A stretch of DNA of 64,000 bases from Protopterus annectens (GCF_019279795.1 NC_056745.1:507433579-507497578), one strand, 5' to 3'. Positions 1 to 11,380 are shown, numbered from the stretch's first letter. The notes: generated by a model not told the origin, from the letters alone. Numbers and translations: made by a program.

Positions 1-519
1 TGCCTTAGCCCTAGTGTAGGCCTTAATAGACATGGCCATAGGAGGCCTGGCAGCTCCACGCAGGAGTGACCTTGTCTACAGCAATGGTCTCGGCATTTCC
101 TCGGTTTCGTATCTGGAGGAAAGTCTATAACTGGCGCCAGAGTAATGTCTGGAATCGAGTCGCCGGTAATGCGGTGTCTTCGGTTCGAGCGGTGGAGAGA
201 CCGTCTCAGAGGGAACCGGAGCACTCGCTAGGTTTTGGCGTGGAGTCGGTGGTAGACGCGGCCGAGGATGTCGGTCCCGGTCTTTTCGCTTTTGGGAGTT
301 TGCGTCGGAAGATCCGACGACATGGTGTAAGCAAAATTATCGCCGAAAAAATCTTCAGCGAACTCCGCCCGGCGCCTGAGTGCGCTTGTTGAAGCGAGCA
401 CAGGCCGAGACGCCGTGGTCTGGGCCCAGGCAAGGGAGGCAGTAAGAGTGGAAATCCTTATGAGGTATTTGTTTACCACAAAAAAGACAATTGTTAACTT
501 TTTCAGTAATTTCTGACAT
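1..519 (-). pseudogene. gag N-terminal fragment of DIRS-1
   Basis: The start codon at 517-519 matches those of DIRS-11 and DIRS-13. The N-terminus carries the Cys/His array shared by all gag genes here (C-x2-C, then KDFH, C-x2-CLG-x-DH), which looks like a zinc-binding domain. Compared with DIRS-13, the segment after the DH lacks a few residues, and the frame breaks near position 360. A second frame carries the following acidic and Pro/Ser-rich part. Gag in DIRS elements is taken to be the nucleic-acid-binding structural protein; that role is from family knowledge and not visible here. The gene runs off the window edge. Confidence 0.7.
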
Positions 520-817
520 CGGCTGAGGCAAGAAAAGGTCCCCAACGGGGTACTTAGCTTTTTTGATGACTTCGGTATCGTAGAATACAGGAGCTGACCG
601 ACCGGCACTTGCGAACTGCTTCTGCTTCGGGCACCGCGCGGCAAGAAAGACTGAAGAAAATGGTGTCGGCTGATGCTTATGTACTCCAGCCGCTCTGACG
701 TCGGAGAGAAATGCGACATCAGCCGTCGGACCCAGACTTTGGAATCCGGCCGACCAAGGGCTGCCTGAGGCAGGACAACCCACATGTTATGACTGCAGTT
801 GCATTCTTGAAGGACAT
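1..817 (-). mobile_element. DIRS-1, 5' (right) end of a family A DIRS retrotransposon
   Basis: This is the 5'-terminal part of a family A element; the rest lies before the window. It is nearly identical to the 5' part of DIRS-13 (from about 59557 to its end). It holds a broken gag start and the right inverted terminal repeat, and ends with the family A terminus GGACAT at 812-817. From 818 the sequence becomes the 3' end of the recombinase gene of DIRS-2, so DIRS-1 sits inside DIRS-2. The end assignment is firm because the same terminus is found in DIRS-11 and DIRS-13. Confidence 0.85.
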
Positions 818-1835
818 CTAGGAGGAGCCAGGATGCCCTGCAAGACTGCAGTGGCAAAGCCTGCTCTAGTTTTGGAGTATAATGGTAGGTGGTACTGCTT
901 GTAGAAGGTATGCACAGAACTCCAAGTGGCTGCTTCCAAAATATCTTTGGTAGGAACTCCTTTGAGGAAAGCTGCGGAGGTAGCTGTAGCCCTTGTGGAG
1001 TGAGATCTGATGCCTGTAGGTACAGTTTTGCCATGAAAAGAATACCAAAAGCGTATGCAGTGGGCTATCCATTTTGAGATTGTCTGTTTGGAAATTGGCT
1101 TTCCTTGAGCGCCTACAGCATAGGACACAAAGAGCTGTTCTGATTTTCTGAAAGGCTTTGTTCTGTCCAAATAATAACGCAGTTGTCTGTGGATGTCCAA
1201 AGAATGTAGTAATCTCTCCCCTTTGTTTTGAGGATTAGGATAAAAGGTAGGTAAGTGTATGGCCTGATTCAAAGCTACCCTGGATACCACTTTAGGCATA
1301 AAGGACGCGTTGGTTCGTAAGGAAACTCTGTCCTGATGGAAGATGATAAAAGGCTGCACAGCCATGAGAGCTTATAATTCTGAAACTCTACGAGCTGAGG
1401 TAAGAGCCAGAAGGAAAGCTGTTTTCCAGGATAAATATTGCAAATCTGATGAGGCAGCTGGCTCAAAGGGAGGCAAGGTCAGTTTTTCCAGAATTAAATT
1501 GAGACCCCAAGCAGGTATTGGTTGTTTCCTTGGGGGTCTTAGATTTTTAGCCCCTCTGAGGAACTGTCTTGAGAGGGTGAGAGAATAAGGGTGGATCAGT
1601 GTTGTATTCTGCAGAAATGGCTGAGGCATGGATTTTGATGGAGGAGAATGAAAGTCCACTGCTTAGCAGCTCAGCTAGATACTGTAGTATTTGAGGTAAA
1701 TTCAGTTTTCCAGGATCCTGATCCTTTTTCTCATTCCAGACACAAAACCGTTTCCATTTTGCGGAGTAAGCTTTTCTAGTTGACGGCCTTCTAGCCTCCA
1801 AAATGACATCCTGCACCTCCTTGGAGAGTAGGGTC
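818..1835 (-). pseudogene. DIRS-2 tyrosine recombinase (YR), disabled
   Basis: The tyrosine recombinase integrates the DNA copy of DIRS elements in place of a DDE integrase. The N-terminal core-binding part starts near ARRPSTRKAY (about 1775-1805). The catalytic domain has the first arginine in SARRVSEL, the HxxR motif in HSTRA, and the candidate nucleophile tyrosine in the segment after AATWSSVHTF. Three defects are visible: a frameshift near 1560, a Gln-to-stop change right after RRVSEL (about 1370), and interruption by DIRS-1 at the very C-terminus (817/818). Some of the N-terminal part overlaps the end of pol in another frame, as is usual for DIRS. Confidence 0.8.
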
Positions 1836-3630
1836 TGTTGTGATGCTAAGGAATCTTCCATAGTTTTGAAGCTGTGCTGAGTCAGGAGAAGAGGCATTAG
1901 AGGCAGGGTCCATGGCGGGGAATGCGTCAGGCTCCTCAGGAGTGGGTACCAGTGTTGTCTTGGCCAGTCTGGAGCAATGAGAATCATCTTTGGTCTGTCT
2001 GCTCTGGTTTTCAATAGAACTTTGGGCAGCAGAGGAAGAGGTGGGAAGGCATAAACTGTCATTGATGTCCAACTGAAAGAGAGAGCGTCCACTCTCCAGG
2101 CCTTTGGATGGAAAATCCTTGAGCAGAATTTTGTAAATTGGTGATTTTTGTGGGAGGCAAAGAGATCTATGTCTGGCCTTCCCCATGCTTGGATTATTTC
2201 TGTAAAAACTTTTGGATGCAACTTCCATTCGTGTGGATCTGTCATATTTCTGCTTAGGTTGTCTGCCAGCGTGTTTTCCTTGCCTGGCAAGTACTGTGCT
2301 CGTAGTTCGATTTGTAAGTCCATGGCCATGTTCCAAAGTGACATGGCCAGTCTGCATAGGGGGTATGAATGTGTTCCTCCCTGTTTATGTACCACATAAC
2401 TGTGGTGATGTCCATTCTTATCAATAGTTGACCTGGTTGCAGAAGGTCTTTGAAAGCTATAATAGCATTTATTACTGCTAGCATTTCCTTTTGATTGATG
2501 TGAAGGTGCTTTTCTTTTTGGGACCATTTGCCCTGAATGCACCGATCTGCCATGTGTGCCCCCCAGGCGTAGTCCGAGGCGTCTGTTGTGATGACTTGAT
2601 TTGCTTGAGGCTTGCTGAATGGGAGACCTGTGTTTGTTTGGCATGCTTGAGCCCACCACAGAAATTCCTTTTGAAGACATAGAATTAGTGGTATTATTGT
2701 TTCCAAACTGTGGCTGTGTTGAGACCATACATTTTTCAGGTACCATTGAAGTTTCCTCATATGCAGCTTTGCACATGGGATTAGTAAGATGCAAGATGCC
2801 ATGAATCCCAGAGCCTGCAGGATTTTCCTTGCAGTCAGCCTGGTGCAATTTGCTAGTGTTCTGAAGTATTGAGTTAGTTGCCCCTGCTTCTCTGGCGTGA
2901 GGTAGGCCATCTGGGTGTTTGTGTCCAAGTTGGCACCCAGGAAAATTATTTTCCGAGAGGGTATTAGCCTTGATTTCTTTTTGCTGACTGTGTATCCCAG
3001 AGAGTTCAACAACATTATTACATAAGCCAGATGTTTCAGAAGAATGTGCTTGCTGTCCGCTTGGATCAGGCAGTCGTCCAAATAGGGGTATATTTGTATC
3101 CCTTGAAGTCTGCAGTAGGCAATTACTGATGCCAGGCATTTCGTGAATACTCTGGGCACAGTAGATAAGCCAAAGGGCAATACAGAGAATTGATAATGGG
3201 TGGAACCTGCAAGAAATCTGAGGTATCTTCTGCAATTTTGTCTGATTGGGACATGCAGGTATGCCTCCTTGAGGTCCAATGTTACCAGCCAAGACTCCTT
3301 GCCCAGCATGGGAAGAAGCTGCTGCAGAGTGAGCATCTTGAATTTTGGTACGAGTAAAAATGTGTTTAGGATGGATAGGTCCAAAATAGGTCTCCAATCT
3401 TTTCCCTTCCTTGGTACCAGGAATAGTCTGGAATAAAAACCTTGACCTTGTTCGTGAGTAGGTACCTCTTGAATAGTTTTCATGTCTATGAGATCTGAAA
3501 TTTGTCTTTGTGCCTCTGCCCTTTGATTGTGTGGCAGGTTTGGCATGCCTCTCATTTTTGGAAGGGTGTGAAAATGGAATCTGTAGCCTCTGTTTATAAT
3601 GTCCAGGATCCATTTGTCTTTTGTGACCAT
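1791..3630 (-). pseudogene. DIRS-2 reverse transcriptase, RNase H and MT-like region
   Basis: An uninterrupted frame from 3630 to about 2370 gives a complete RT and RNase H. The RT shows FYSRLFLVPRK, ILDLS, LDLKEAYLHVPI, LPFGLST and the catalytic box PYLDD. RNase H follows with its acidic residues in TTDAS, NQKEMLA and RMDITTVMWY. Near 2370 the frame shifts, and the continuation is read in another frame (1791-2357): DIDLFAS, YAFPPLPLL and LIAPDWPRQHWYPLL, the conserved block described as a DAM/methyltransferase-like domain in DIRS pol. Among all copies in the window this RT-RNase H is the longest clean frame. The start is placed at a conserved Met upstream of KDKWILDI; a start further upstream is possible. 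Confidence 0.85.
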
Positions 3631-3639
3631 ATGCCATTT

Positions 3640-5490
3640 TTTTTAAAATAATGCCAGTTTTCCGCCTAAGGGTGCTGCCATTTGAGCCTTGCTTGGCATG
3701 CAAAGGGGGAAGTCATTGGGCTTGCTTTCTGAATGGCTGTGAATTATCCTCACCACCTCTTTGTGTAGGAGCTTGCCATTGTCTGCCTCTAAACGATCCT
3801 TGGGATTGCCCTCTGCCCCTCGGGCGCCTGTATCTACCTCTTTGGGATCTGTCCGTGGCTGGAAAGGACCAATTTTTGGAAGGCCAATTTCTACTGAAAC
3901 GTGGGGGCTGTACCTATAGAAAATCTTTCACTGTTTGCATTGATTTAGCCTTTTCCTCCATTTTCCTTAATACCTCCTCAGCATTAGCACCAAATAATAC
4001 ATCCTTTTGTAGAGGGGCATCTAGTAATTTAGCTTTGACATGATCTGGTAAGGTTTGTTCCTTGAGCCAGGCATGTCTACGTATGACTGATCCTGTAACA
4101 GCAGCTCTACATGAGGCCTCTAGAGCATCAAAACCACATTGTAAGGTAGGTTTACCCACTTGTTCTGCACTATGCATCAAATCCTGAAACTCCTTCAAGT
4201 CTGGTTGTTCAGGTTGTGACATTTTACTTCTCAATTGTGATAACAGAACTGTTGGTACTTTAGCATATGAAACTGGCAGTTTAATGCCTCATGGTTAAGG
4301 TAGCCGAGGTATATACCTTTTTTCCCCACCTTTCTAAGGATCTGGAATCTCTCTCGGAAGGTAATGGATTTTTAGCAGTGGAGGCCTTAATTCCCTTGGG
4401 GGCCCGTGAGATAGTTTCTGGGTCAGCAGCATGGCTTTTGTACAGAAATTGGTGTGAGTCAGGAACCCGGTAGTACCTGTCAGGCTTGACTTGGGCCGGA
4501 GGTAGAGAATCCGGGTTAAGGCAGGCCTCCGAGTACACATCATCTAGTATGTCCAAGACAGGAGGTATAGTCAGATGCCTGTGCTGAGGTAGCAAGAGAA
4601 ATTCCCTAAGCCTTTTCTTGGAATCTGAATAATCTTGGCCTTCCCAGTGGAAGTGTTCCCTTAAGGTATGCAAAGTTTCCCCAAATGAGTAATCCTCTGG
4701 GGGGGATACAGAAGGAATGGACTCCTCTGCATCAGAGTCTTCAAAAGGGGAGTAAGGATGTTCCTGTTCATCAGAGTGCTCTGATATAATGGAGCCCTGA
4801 TCAGAGGAGGGGGATTCTACCTCCACTCTGGGCCTTTTGTCCGGGGGGGTTGAGAACCCCTGATAAGAGTAATTAAATCCTCAGCCATTTTAAGCATCTG
4901 TTTTTTAGGCATGGGGCCTGGAGATGGGCCCTGTGTAGCTTGTCTCTTAGAATGCATGGCTGCTTTAGACTTAGTGAAAGCCTTGATGGAAAAAGAAGAG
5001 GAAGGTCTGAATACACCTTGAGAGGAGGTAGACCTGTCCACATTTTGAGATTCACCGCCAAGAGTGGCTTTGGTATCTGTAGTCGGGGTGTGGGCCGAGG
5101 AGCCTGCGACCTTGGGCACAGAAGACACCGCCAATGAAGTGTCGTCGGTAGTCAGGGGCTGCGTAGGCGCCTCGCTGAGAACCGGACCACCTGTAGTCGG
5201 CTTTGGCGTGGTGTCGGTAGAGGCCGCGGACCTCGTGTGTCGATCCTTATCTTTGCGCTTTTTAGACAAAACTGGAGTCGGAGTATCCAACGACATCATA
5301 TAGTTAAATTTTTGCCAAAATAATGGTGGGCGAACTCCGCCCGACGCTTAGTGCATTTGTTGAATGTAGCACAAAAGCGACAGACCGAGACGTCGTGGTC
5401 TGGGCCTAAACAAGGAATACAGAGGGAATGGAAATCCTTATGTGGTATTTGCTTCCCACATGAAATACAATTATTAACTTTGTCTGACAT
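3640..5490 (-). pseudogene. DIRS-2 gag, frameshifted
   Basis: The start codon is at 5488-5490, in the same context as in other copies (a few bases before the conserved TCGGT). The N-terminus has the Cys/His array with CGKQIPHKDFH. Then come a Ser/Thr/Pro-rich linker (about 4820-5300), an acidic segment rich in EDS (about 4650-4800) and a conserved C-terminal helical domain (HAWLKEQTLPDHVKAKLLDA, about 4010-4080). A basic Arg/Gly-rich tail overlaps the start of pol. The frame changes at about 5300, 4820 and 4260, so no full-length protein can be read. Confidence 0.75.
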
Positions 5491-5620
5491 CGGTCTGAGG
5501 CAAGAAAAGTTTCCCCAACGGGGTACTTAGCTTTCAAGAAGACTTCGGTTGCAAAATTTTCGTAATTTCAGGAGCTGGCCGACCGGCACTTGTGAACTGC
5601 TTCTGCTTCGGGCACCGCGC

Positions 5621-5802
5621 GGCAAGAAAGACTGAAGAAAATGGCGTCGGCTGGTTCTTTTATACCCCTGTCGCACTGACGTCAGGGAAGAAGCGACGAC
5701 AACCGATGCCGGACCTAGACTTTGGTATTCGGCCGACCGAGGACCTGCCTGACGGCAGGAGAACCCATCTGTTATGACTGCAGCTGTATGCACGATGAAC
5801 AT
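5621..5802 (-). repeat. DIRS-2 right inverted terminal repeat
   Basis: This 182-bp segment begins at the GGCAAGAAAG box shared by all A/B right ITRs and ends at the element terminus GAACAT. Its partner, the left ITR, is outside the window. The segment includes the promoter-like block annotated separately. Confidence 0.7.
5657..5684 (-). promoter_or_regulatory. TATA/CRE-like promoter in DIRS-2 right ITR
   Basis: Read on the minus strand, a perfect CRE octamer TGACGTCA (5677-5684) is followed about 10 bases downstream by GGTATAAAAG (5657-5666). The gag start lies about 170 bases further. The same pair recurs at the same place in DIRS-5 and DIRS-10 and, mutated, in others. Use as the genomic RNA promoter is inferred from position and conservation. 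Confidence 0.45.
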
Positions 5803-5998
5803 CATGCAGCCAACGCCATTACATCAGTTTTTCTTGCCCCAGATGTCAAGTGACCCCTAATGGGGAGCAAATAAACATAAAAACACAAAAGAATACCTCC
5901 AACAAAATGCAAACACACCAAAAAGGATTTTAAGCATAGTAAAGGAAAGTAGAGGTATAACCAGAAAAACCTACGGGGCTGGAGGGAGAGTAACCAGG

Positions 5999-6092
5999 AC
6001 TGCAACAGTGAATACAATCGAACATCTACATTTATGGTAAGTGTACACAACTGTACTATGTTCTTCGTGTTTCACTGTTGCAGTCATTACAA
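5999..6092. repeat. DIRS-3 internal complementary region (ICR)
   Basis: The first part is the reverse complement of the family B left end (compare 32315 onward) and the second part the reverse complement of the DIRS-3 right end (11086-11119). They join at GTACT|ATGTTC, 6057/6058. This is the DIRS hallmark: the ICR is complementary to both extreme ends joined together, and in the accepted model it templates completion of the ends and circle formation. Confidence 0.85.
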
Positions 6093-6130
6093 CTGGGTAG
6101 ATTCCCAAAGCTATGGTTGGGAGGAGGAGT

Positions 6131-7115
6131 TTATACAGCATTAGGGCCAGCTATAAGGCCATGCAAGACAGCAGTGGCAAAGCCAACTCTGGAGTTAGAG
6201 AAAATTGGTAAATAATGCTTGGTGAAGGTATGTACAGAGCTCCAGGTAGCAGCTTCTAGGATGTCCCTGGTAGGGACACCTCTGAGAAAGGTTGCAGAAG
6301 TGGATGCAGCCCTAGTGGAGTGAGATCTGATCCCCTGGGAGATAGGTTTTCTATGGCGCTTATAGCAGAAATGAATGCAATGGCTTATCCATTTAGAAAT
6401 GGTTTGTTTTGAAATAGCTTTCCCCATCTGCCCCTGCAGCAAATGCTACCAGCATTTAATCCTGTCCAAGTAGAATCTAAGTTGCCTGTGCACATTCAAG
6501 GAATGCAGAATCCGTTCCCCTTTATTCTGTGGATTGGGAAAGAAGGTTGGCAAATGAATGGACTGATTAAGAGCCACACTGGAAACCACCTTGGGCATGA
6601 AGGATGTATTGGTTCTGAGGGACACCCTGTCCGCATGAAAGATGACGAAAGGCTCCACTGCCATAAGGGCCTGTAATTCAGATACCTTTCTAGCTGAAGT
6701 GATTGCTAAAAGGAAAGCTGTTTTCCAAGAAAGAATTTTTAAGTCTGCAGTAGCAGCTGGCACGAAAGGAGGTAGAGTGAGTTTCTCCAAGACAAAGTTA
6801 CGGTCCCAGGCTGGGGTTGGAGCTCTCCTGGGTGGTCTCAAATTTTTGGCCCCTCTGAGGAACTGCTTGAGGAGTGGATGAGAGAAGAGGGGATGTTCTG
6901 TGTTATAATGAGCTGAAATGGCTGAGGTGTGGATTTTAATGGAGGAAAAAGACAGGCCCTTGTGAAGCATCTCAGTTAAATATTGTAAAATCTGAGGTAA
7001 ATTGGGTGCTGCTGTGCTCATCCCTTGAGACTGGTTCCAGGCTCAGAATCTTTTCCATTTTTCAGCAAAAGATTTTCTATTACTAGGCCTCCTTGACTTT
7101 AAAATGATATCCATC
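6131..7115 (-). pseudogene. DIRS-3 tyrosine recombinase, deleted in the middle
   Basis: The core-binding domain (LPQILQYLTEMLHKG) and catalytic domain are recognisable. The first catalytic Arg is in SARKVSEL, HxxR in HSTRAASTS, and the C-terminal Tyr segment is in SVHTFTKHYLP. Around 6443-6456 about two dozen bases present in DIRS-10 are missing, joining YLDRIK to a truncated MGKAISKQTI and shifting the frame. The N-terminal RRPSNRKSF segment is in yet another frame (about 7050-7115). The C-terminus ends IAGPNAV before a stop, which probably marks the natural length. Confidence 0.8.
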
Positions 7116-8960
7116 ATAGATTTGCTGAGAAATGGTAAAGGAGAGATTAAGTAATTAGCCGGGCTGCAAGGTTCAGTGTTGGAAGCTGAGGGTGCAGAAT
7201 CTGGTTCTCCTGCTGAGACAGCAGGGAAGGAGTCTGAAGCAGGTGCCATGAAGATAACCATGACACACTGCGCAGGAAGGGGTACCAGTGTTGGCGTGGC
7301 CAGTCTGGAGCAATCAAAATCATCCTTGGTTTGCCCTGTTTGATTTTTAGTAGTAATTTGAAGAGCAGAAGCAGAGCGGGGAAGGCACAGACTGATAGGG
7401 TTTTCCAGCTGAAGGACAGAGCCATCCACTTTCCAGGCTTGTTTGTGGGGAGTCCTTGCGCAGAATTTGTCCAATTGGTAGTTCTGGGGAGAGAGGCAAA
7501 CAGGTCTATATCTGGGCTCCCCCATTTGTTTGTTAACATGTTGAAAATCCTTGGTTCCTGTTTCCACTCGTGTGGGTCCATGAGGTTTCTGCTTAGTCTG
7601 TCTGCCATTGTGTATTTAATTTTCCTGGCAGGAATTGAGCTTGTAGATGCACTTGGTAGCTCCAGACTGTGTTCCACAATGCGCTAGTCTGCAGCGAGGG
7701 TAAGAATGTGTACCCCCCCTGCTTGTTTATGTACCACATAACAGTGGTGTTGTCCATCTTTACAATTAGTTGTCCTGGAAGAATGTGGTCCTTGAAGGCT
7801 GTCAGAGCATTCTGTACAGCTAACATTTCTTTTTGATTGATATGCAGGTGCATTTGACTTGGGTTCCATTTTTCCTGAATGCACTTCCCTATCAGGTGAG
7901 CCCCCATGCATAGTCTGATGCATCTGTTGTTAGGGTTTGGGTGGCAAGGGGTGGTGTGAAAGGTAGTCCCTTGTTTTGGTGGCAGGCCTCTGCTCACCAA
8001 AGGAACTCTAGGCGTAGGCAAGGTATGACAGGAATCATTGTTTCTAGGTCTTGAGAATGTTGACATCATAGGCTTTTTAGATACCACTGTAGTTTCCTCA
8101 TATGCAGTCTTGCATATGGAATTAGAAGAATGCAGGAGGCCATGAACCCCAAGGCTTGCAGTATTTGTCTTGCAGATAGCAGGGTTTTTGTGGCCACTTG
8201 TTTGAAGTAGGTTGTCAAATGAATTTGCTTTTCTGGCGTGAGGTAAGCCATCTGGAAAGTTGTATTCAAGCTTGCTCCCAGGAATATAATTTGTTGACAG
8301 GGTACCAGGTGTGATTTCTTTTCGTTTGTGGTGTACCCCAGACAAGTTAGAACTCAAGTATGTCCTGGCTTTCTGCCTGAATTAGACAATTGTCAAGGTA
8401 TGGGTATATTTGAATATTTCTTTGCCTGCAAAATGCAATAACTGGAGTTAGGCACTTTGTGAATACCCTGGGTGCAGTAGATAAGCCAAAAGGACGTGCA
8501 GAGAACTGTGCGTGCAGCCTGCTTTGAAGCGTAGGTATCTTCTGCAAGATTCCCTGATTGGGATGTGCAGGTATGCCTCTTTTAAATCTAGTGTTGCCAA
8601 CCAGGCATCTTTGCCTAGCATAGGAAATAATTGGTGAAAAGTCAACATCTTGAATTTTGGAATCTCCAAAAAGGTGTATAGAGTAGACAGGTCCAGGATA
8701 GGATGCCATGAATTGTCTTTTCTGGGTACCAGGAAAAGTCTCGAGTAGAAACCTTGTCCCTTTTCCTCTTCTAGTACGAGCTGAATAGACCCCATGCTTA
8801 AGAGAGAAAGTACTTGTTTTTGGGCCTTGGCCCACTGATTTGGGGGTAGGTCCGGCCACCCACTTGGTGTTGGCAACATGTGGAAGTGAAATCTGTATCC
8901 TGGGACACTATTTAAAATCCATTTGTCCTGGGTAATGAGTTCCCAATTCTTTGTATCCAA
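7043..8960 (-). pseudogene. DIRS-3 pol (RT, RNase H, MT-like), frameshifted
   Basis: RT fragments are at 8448-8960 (FYSRLFLVPRKDN, LDLKEAYLHIPIRE) and the thumb at 8066-8269 (ALGFMASCILLIPYARLHM). RNase H is at about 7650-8000 (INQKEMLAV, KMDNTTVMWY), followed by the MT-like block DIDLFAS and LIAPDWPRQHWYPF at 7147-7600. The catalytic box reads PYLDN rather than PYLDD, so the second catalytic aspartate is lost. Frame changes occur near 8500, 8300 and 8060. The remains are enough to show the usual DIRS domain order but not a working enzyme. Confidence 0.8.
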
Positions 8961-9017
8961 AATGGGCAGTCAGTTGAAAATTGCTTGGAAATTTTATAAG
9001 GAAGTCATTGAGACAGT

Positions 9018-10803
9018 TTACCATAGGGGGAGTCTTACTATTCCCGGACTAGGAAGTGGAGGCCCCCCACTGCTTAGTTCTGTGAATCCCCTGGGACTGA
9101 AACCTGAGTTTTTTGCTGTGTCTGGGTTTGGCTTGAGAAGACCTGGAAAGGACCAATTCATAGAGGGCCAGCGCCTACTAAATCTAGGAACTTGTAAAAC
9201 ATCTAACAGTTTGCATAGATTTAGCTTTATCTTCCATCTTTTTAAGAACTTCCTCAGCCTTGTTGCCAAACAGGTGATCCTGACTTTAAGGAGCATCCAA
9301 CAATTTAGCTTTAACATGATCACGCAAAGATTGCTCCTTAAGCCAAGCATGCCTTCTGAGCGCAGACCCAGTAACAGCAGCCCTGCAAGAGGCCTCTAAT
9401 GAATCAAAACCACATTGCAGAGTATGTTTTCCAACTTGTTCGGCAGAATGCATTAAAGCCTGTAAATCTTTATTTTCCACACAGTCAGGAATCAACATCA
9501 TTTTCTGTTTAAGCAGTCTAATAACATGTTGCTGATATTTTAACATATGAAACTGGCAGTTTAAAGCCCTAATGGCCAAGGCTGCAGAAGTGTAAACTTT
9601 CTTATCCCATCTATCCAGCCCTGGAGTCTCTATCAGAAGGGATAGGATTTTTAGCAGTAGAAGCCTTAATGCCCTTGGGCCCCTGTGAAATGGTCCCTGG
9701 ATCTGCAATAGGATTTTTGAAAAGGAACTTGTGGGACTCAGGGACACAGTAGTATCTGTCAGGTTTTCTGGGAGCAGAACGCAGGGAATCAGGGGCCAAA
9801 CTAGATTCCGAGAAAGCATCATCAACAATGTCTAGTACAGGAGGAATAGCTAAAGGCCTATGCTAAGGTAGGAGAAGGAAATCCCTAAGCCTCTTTTTTG
9901 AATCAGAAAAATCCTGGCTTTCCCAGTGGAAATGCTCCCTTAAGAGTATGTAAGGTTTCCCCAAAAGAAAAATCCTCAGGAGGGGAAGCAGAGGGAATAC
10001 AGTCCTCTTCATCAGAATCCTCATAAGTAGGTAAGGGCAAATCCAGATCATCAGAACAGTCAGAAAAAACAGACTCCTGATCAGAGGATTCATACTTAAC
10101 TTTAGTCCTAGGCCTCTTAGAAGGGGGGGGGGTTGGCTACCCCTGATTAGATTTATTAGATCTTTAGCCACTTTTATCATTTGTTTTTTAGGCCTAGAGG
10201 CCTGAACGTGTAACCTGGGCGTCCGTTTTTTAGACATGGATCGAGATTTAGGCCTAAGTAAAGGCGGAGGCGTCAGTTAAATATGCAAGTCCGTAGGCCT
10301 GAATACACCCTCAGAAGCCGGTGAATGCACAGCAGTTCTGGACCCATCCAAGGCAGAGACATCCGCGGGTTCTATAGTTGAAGCATCTCGTGGCATACTG
10401 GGCTCCGAATGGGTCTCCGTAGAGGCCTGCGAATCAGAAGTAGCGGGTATTAGGGGCTGCGAAAGTGCTTCACTGAGTACTGGCGAACTGGTGACTGGCA
10501 TAGGAAAAGCGTCGTCAGCAGTTTTGGACCTCGGCGGCCTGTTTCTGTCTTCATCTTTGCATTTTTCAGAATCCCGGTAGTTGGATGGCTAACTGATGAC
10601 ATTTCTGGATAATTAAACTGAGAACTGAAATATTTAGAGGCGTAAATATACAGACGACGGATAGTGCGCTGATTAAATAAAGCACAAAACCGACAGCAAG
10701 GTATGTCATGGTCAGGGCCTAGTCAAGGAATACAGTAGGAATGAACATCTTTATGAGGTATTTGCTTTCCACAAGTAATGCAATTATTAACTTTTACTGA
10801 CAT
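9018..10803 (-). pseudogene. DIRS-3 gag, frameshifted
   Basis: The ATG is at 10801-10803. The Cys/His array follows but is in broken frame. The Ser/Thr/Pro-rich middle is at 10277-10501, the acidic block at 9863-10237 and the conserved helical part (HAWLKEQSLRDHVKAKLLDA) at 9286-9360. The tail at 9018-9280 is basic. It aligns along its length with the gag of DIRS-10. Several indels separate the frames. Confidence 0.7.
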
Positions 10804-10940
10804 TGGTACGGAGCAAGAAAAAGTTTCCCCAACGGGGTACTTAGCTTTAGTTGAAGACTTCGGTTCTGAAACTTGAAAACGAAAATTTCAGGAGATGGCC
10901 GACCGGCACTTGCGAACTGCTTCTGCTTCGCACACCGCAT

Positions 10941-11119
10941 GGCAAGAAAGACTGATGTAATGGCGTTGGCTGCATGTTTTATACCCCTGACGACCGGACG
11001 TCATGGAAGAAGGGATAGCGACCGACGCAGGACCCAAGACTTCGTTAATCAGGCCTACTGCGGGCCTGCAAGCAGATAACCCAAATGTAATGACTGCAAC
11101 AGTGAAACACGAAGAACAT
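10941..11119 (-). repeat. DIRS-3 right inverted terminal repeat
   Basis: It runs from GGCAAGAAAG to the terminus GAACAT and is similar to the DIRS-10 right ITR (43240-43421). It contains a TATA-like GGTATAAAAC (minus strand) and a degenerate CRE (GACGTCAT on the plus strand), so the promoter signature is partly eroded. Confidence 0.7.
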
Positions 11120-11380
11120 CTAGAGCCTCTAACTAAAAACGGCCTAGTAACCGGCGGGAAAAAGACTACAGGGAGGACTAGGTCCTCTAACTTAAGCGGG
11201 CCTAGCCCAGGGAAACAAAGGCAGGATAGCACCACTAGCCAGACATGACAACACTAAAAGCCAACAGAATGGACCACCAAACCAAAGACCACACGGAAAC
11301 AATGGGGAGGACTAGGTCCGCCAACTGAAACGGGCCTAGCCTGTGGGAAGAAAGGAAACAAACGGGATACCAAAACGGCC
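11120..11380 (-). repeat. Three imperfect repeats in DIRS-4 leader
   Basis: A GAGGACTAGGTCC-type unit followed by AACT, CGGGCCTAGCC and a GGGAAA tract occurs at about 11171-11220 and 11309-11358. A weaker copy starts at 11120. Spacing between the two good copies is about 138 bases. DIRS-12 lacks this block in its leader, so it is either a local amplification or belongs to another subfamily. Confidence 0.5.

Larger units (their letters stand above)
818..5802 (-). mobile_element. DIRS-2, DIRS retrotransposon related to families A and B
   Basis: On the minus strand the order is right ITR, gag, RT/RNase H/MT-like region and YR. The right terminus GAACAT is at 5797-5802, after which the sequence changes to the inner left-ITR of DIRS-3 (starting CATGCAGCC), so DIRS-2 is inserted in DIRS-3. 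At the low end it is cut at 817/818 by DIRS-1; its left ITR and ICR lie before the window. It is well preserved, with one continuous RT-RNase H frame of about 420 codons. Confidence 0.85.
5803..11119 (-). mobile_element. DIRS-3, family B DIRS retrotransposon
   Basis: It holds, from low to high, the inner end of the left ITR (5803 to about 5840), ICR, YR, pol, gag and right ITR ending GAACAT at 11114-11119. Its outer left ITR is before the window because DIRS-2 was inserted in the left ITR at 5802/5803. The coding part is closely similar to DIRS-10. The sequence after 11119 belongs to a family C 5' region, so DIRS-3 is itself inserted in DIRS-4. Confidence 0.85.

Noticed and set aside
228-1034. 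A 268-residue open frame on the minus strand
   Set aside because: It crosses the DIRS-1/DIRS-2 boundary at 817 and the ITR, which is chance continuity.
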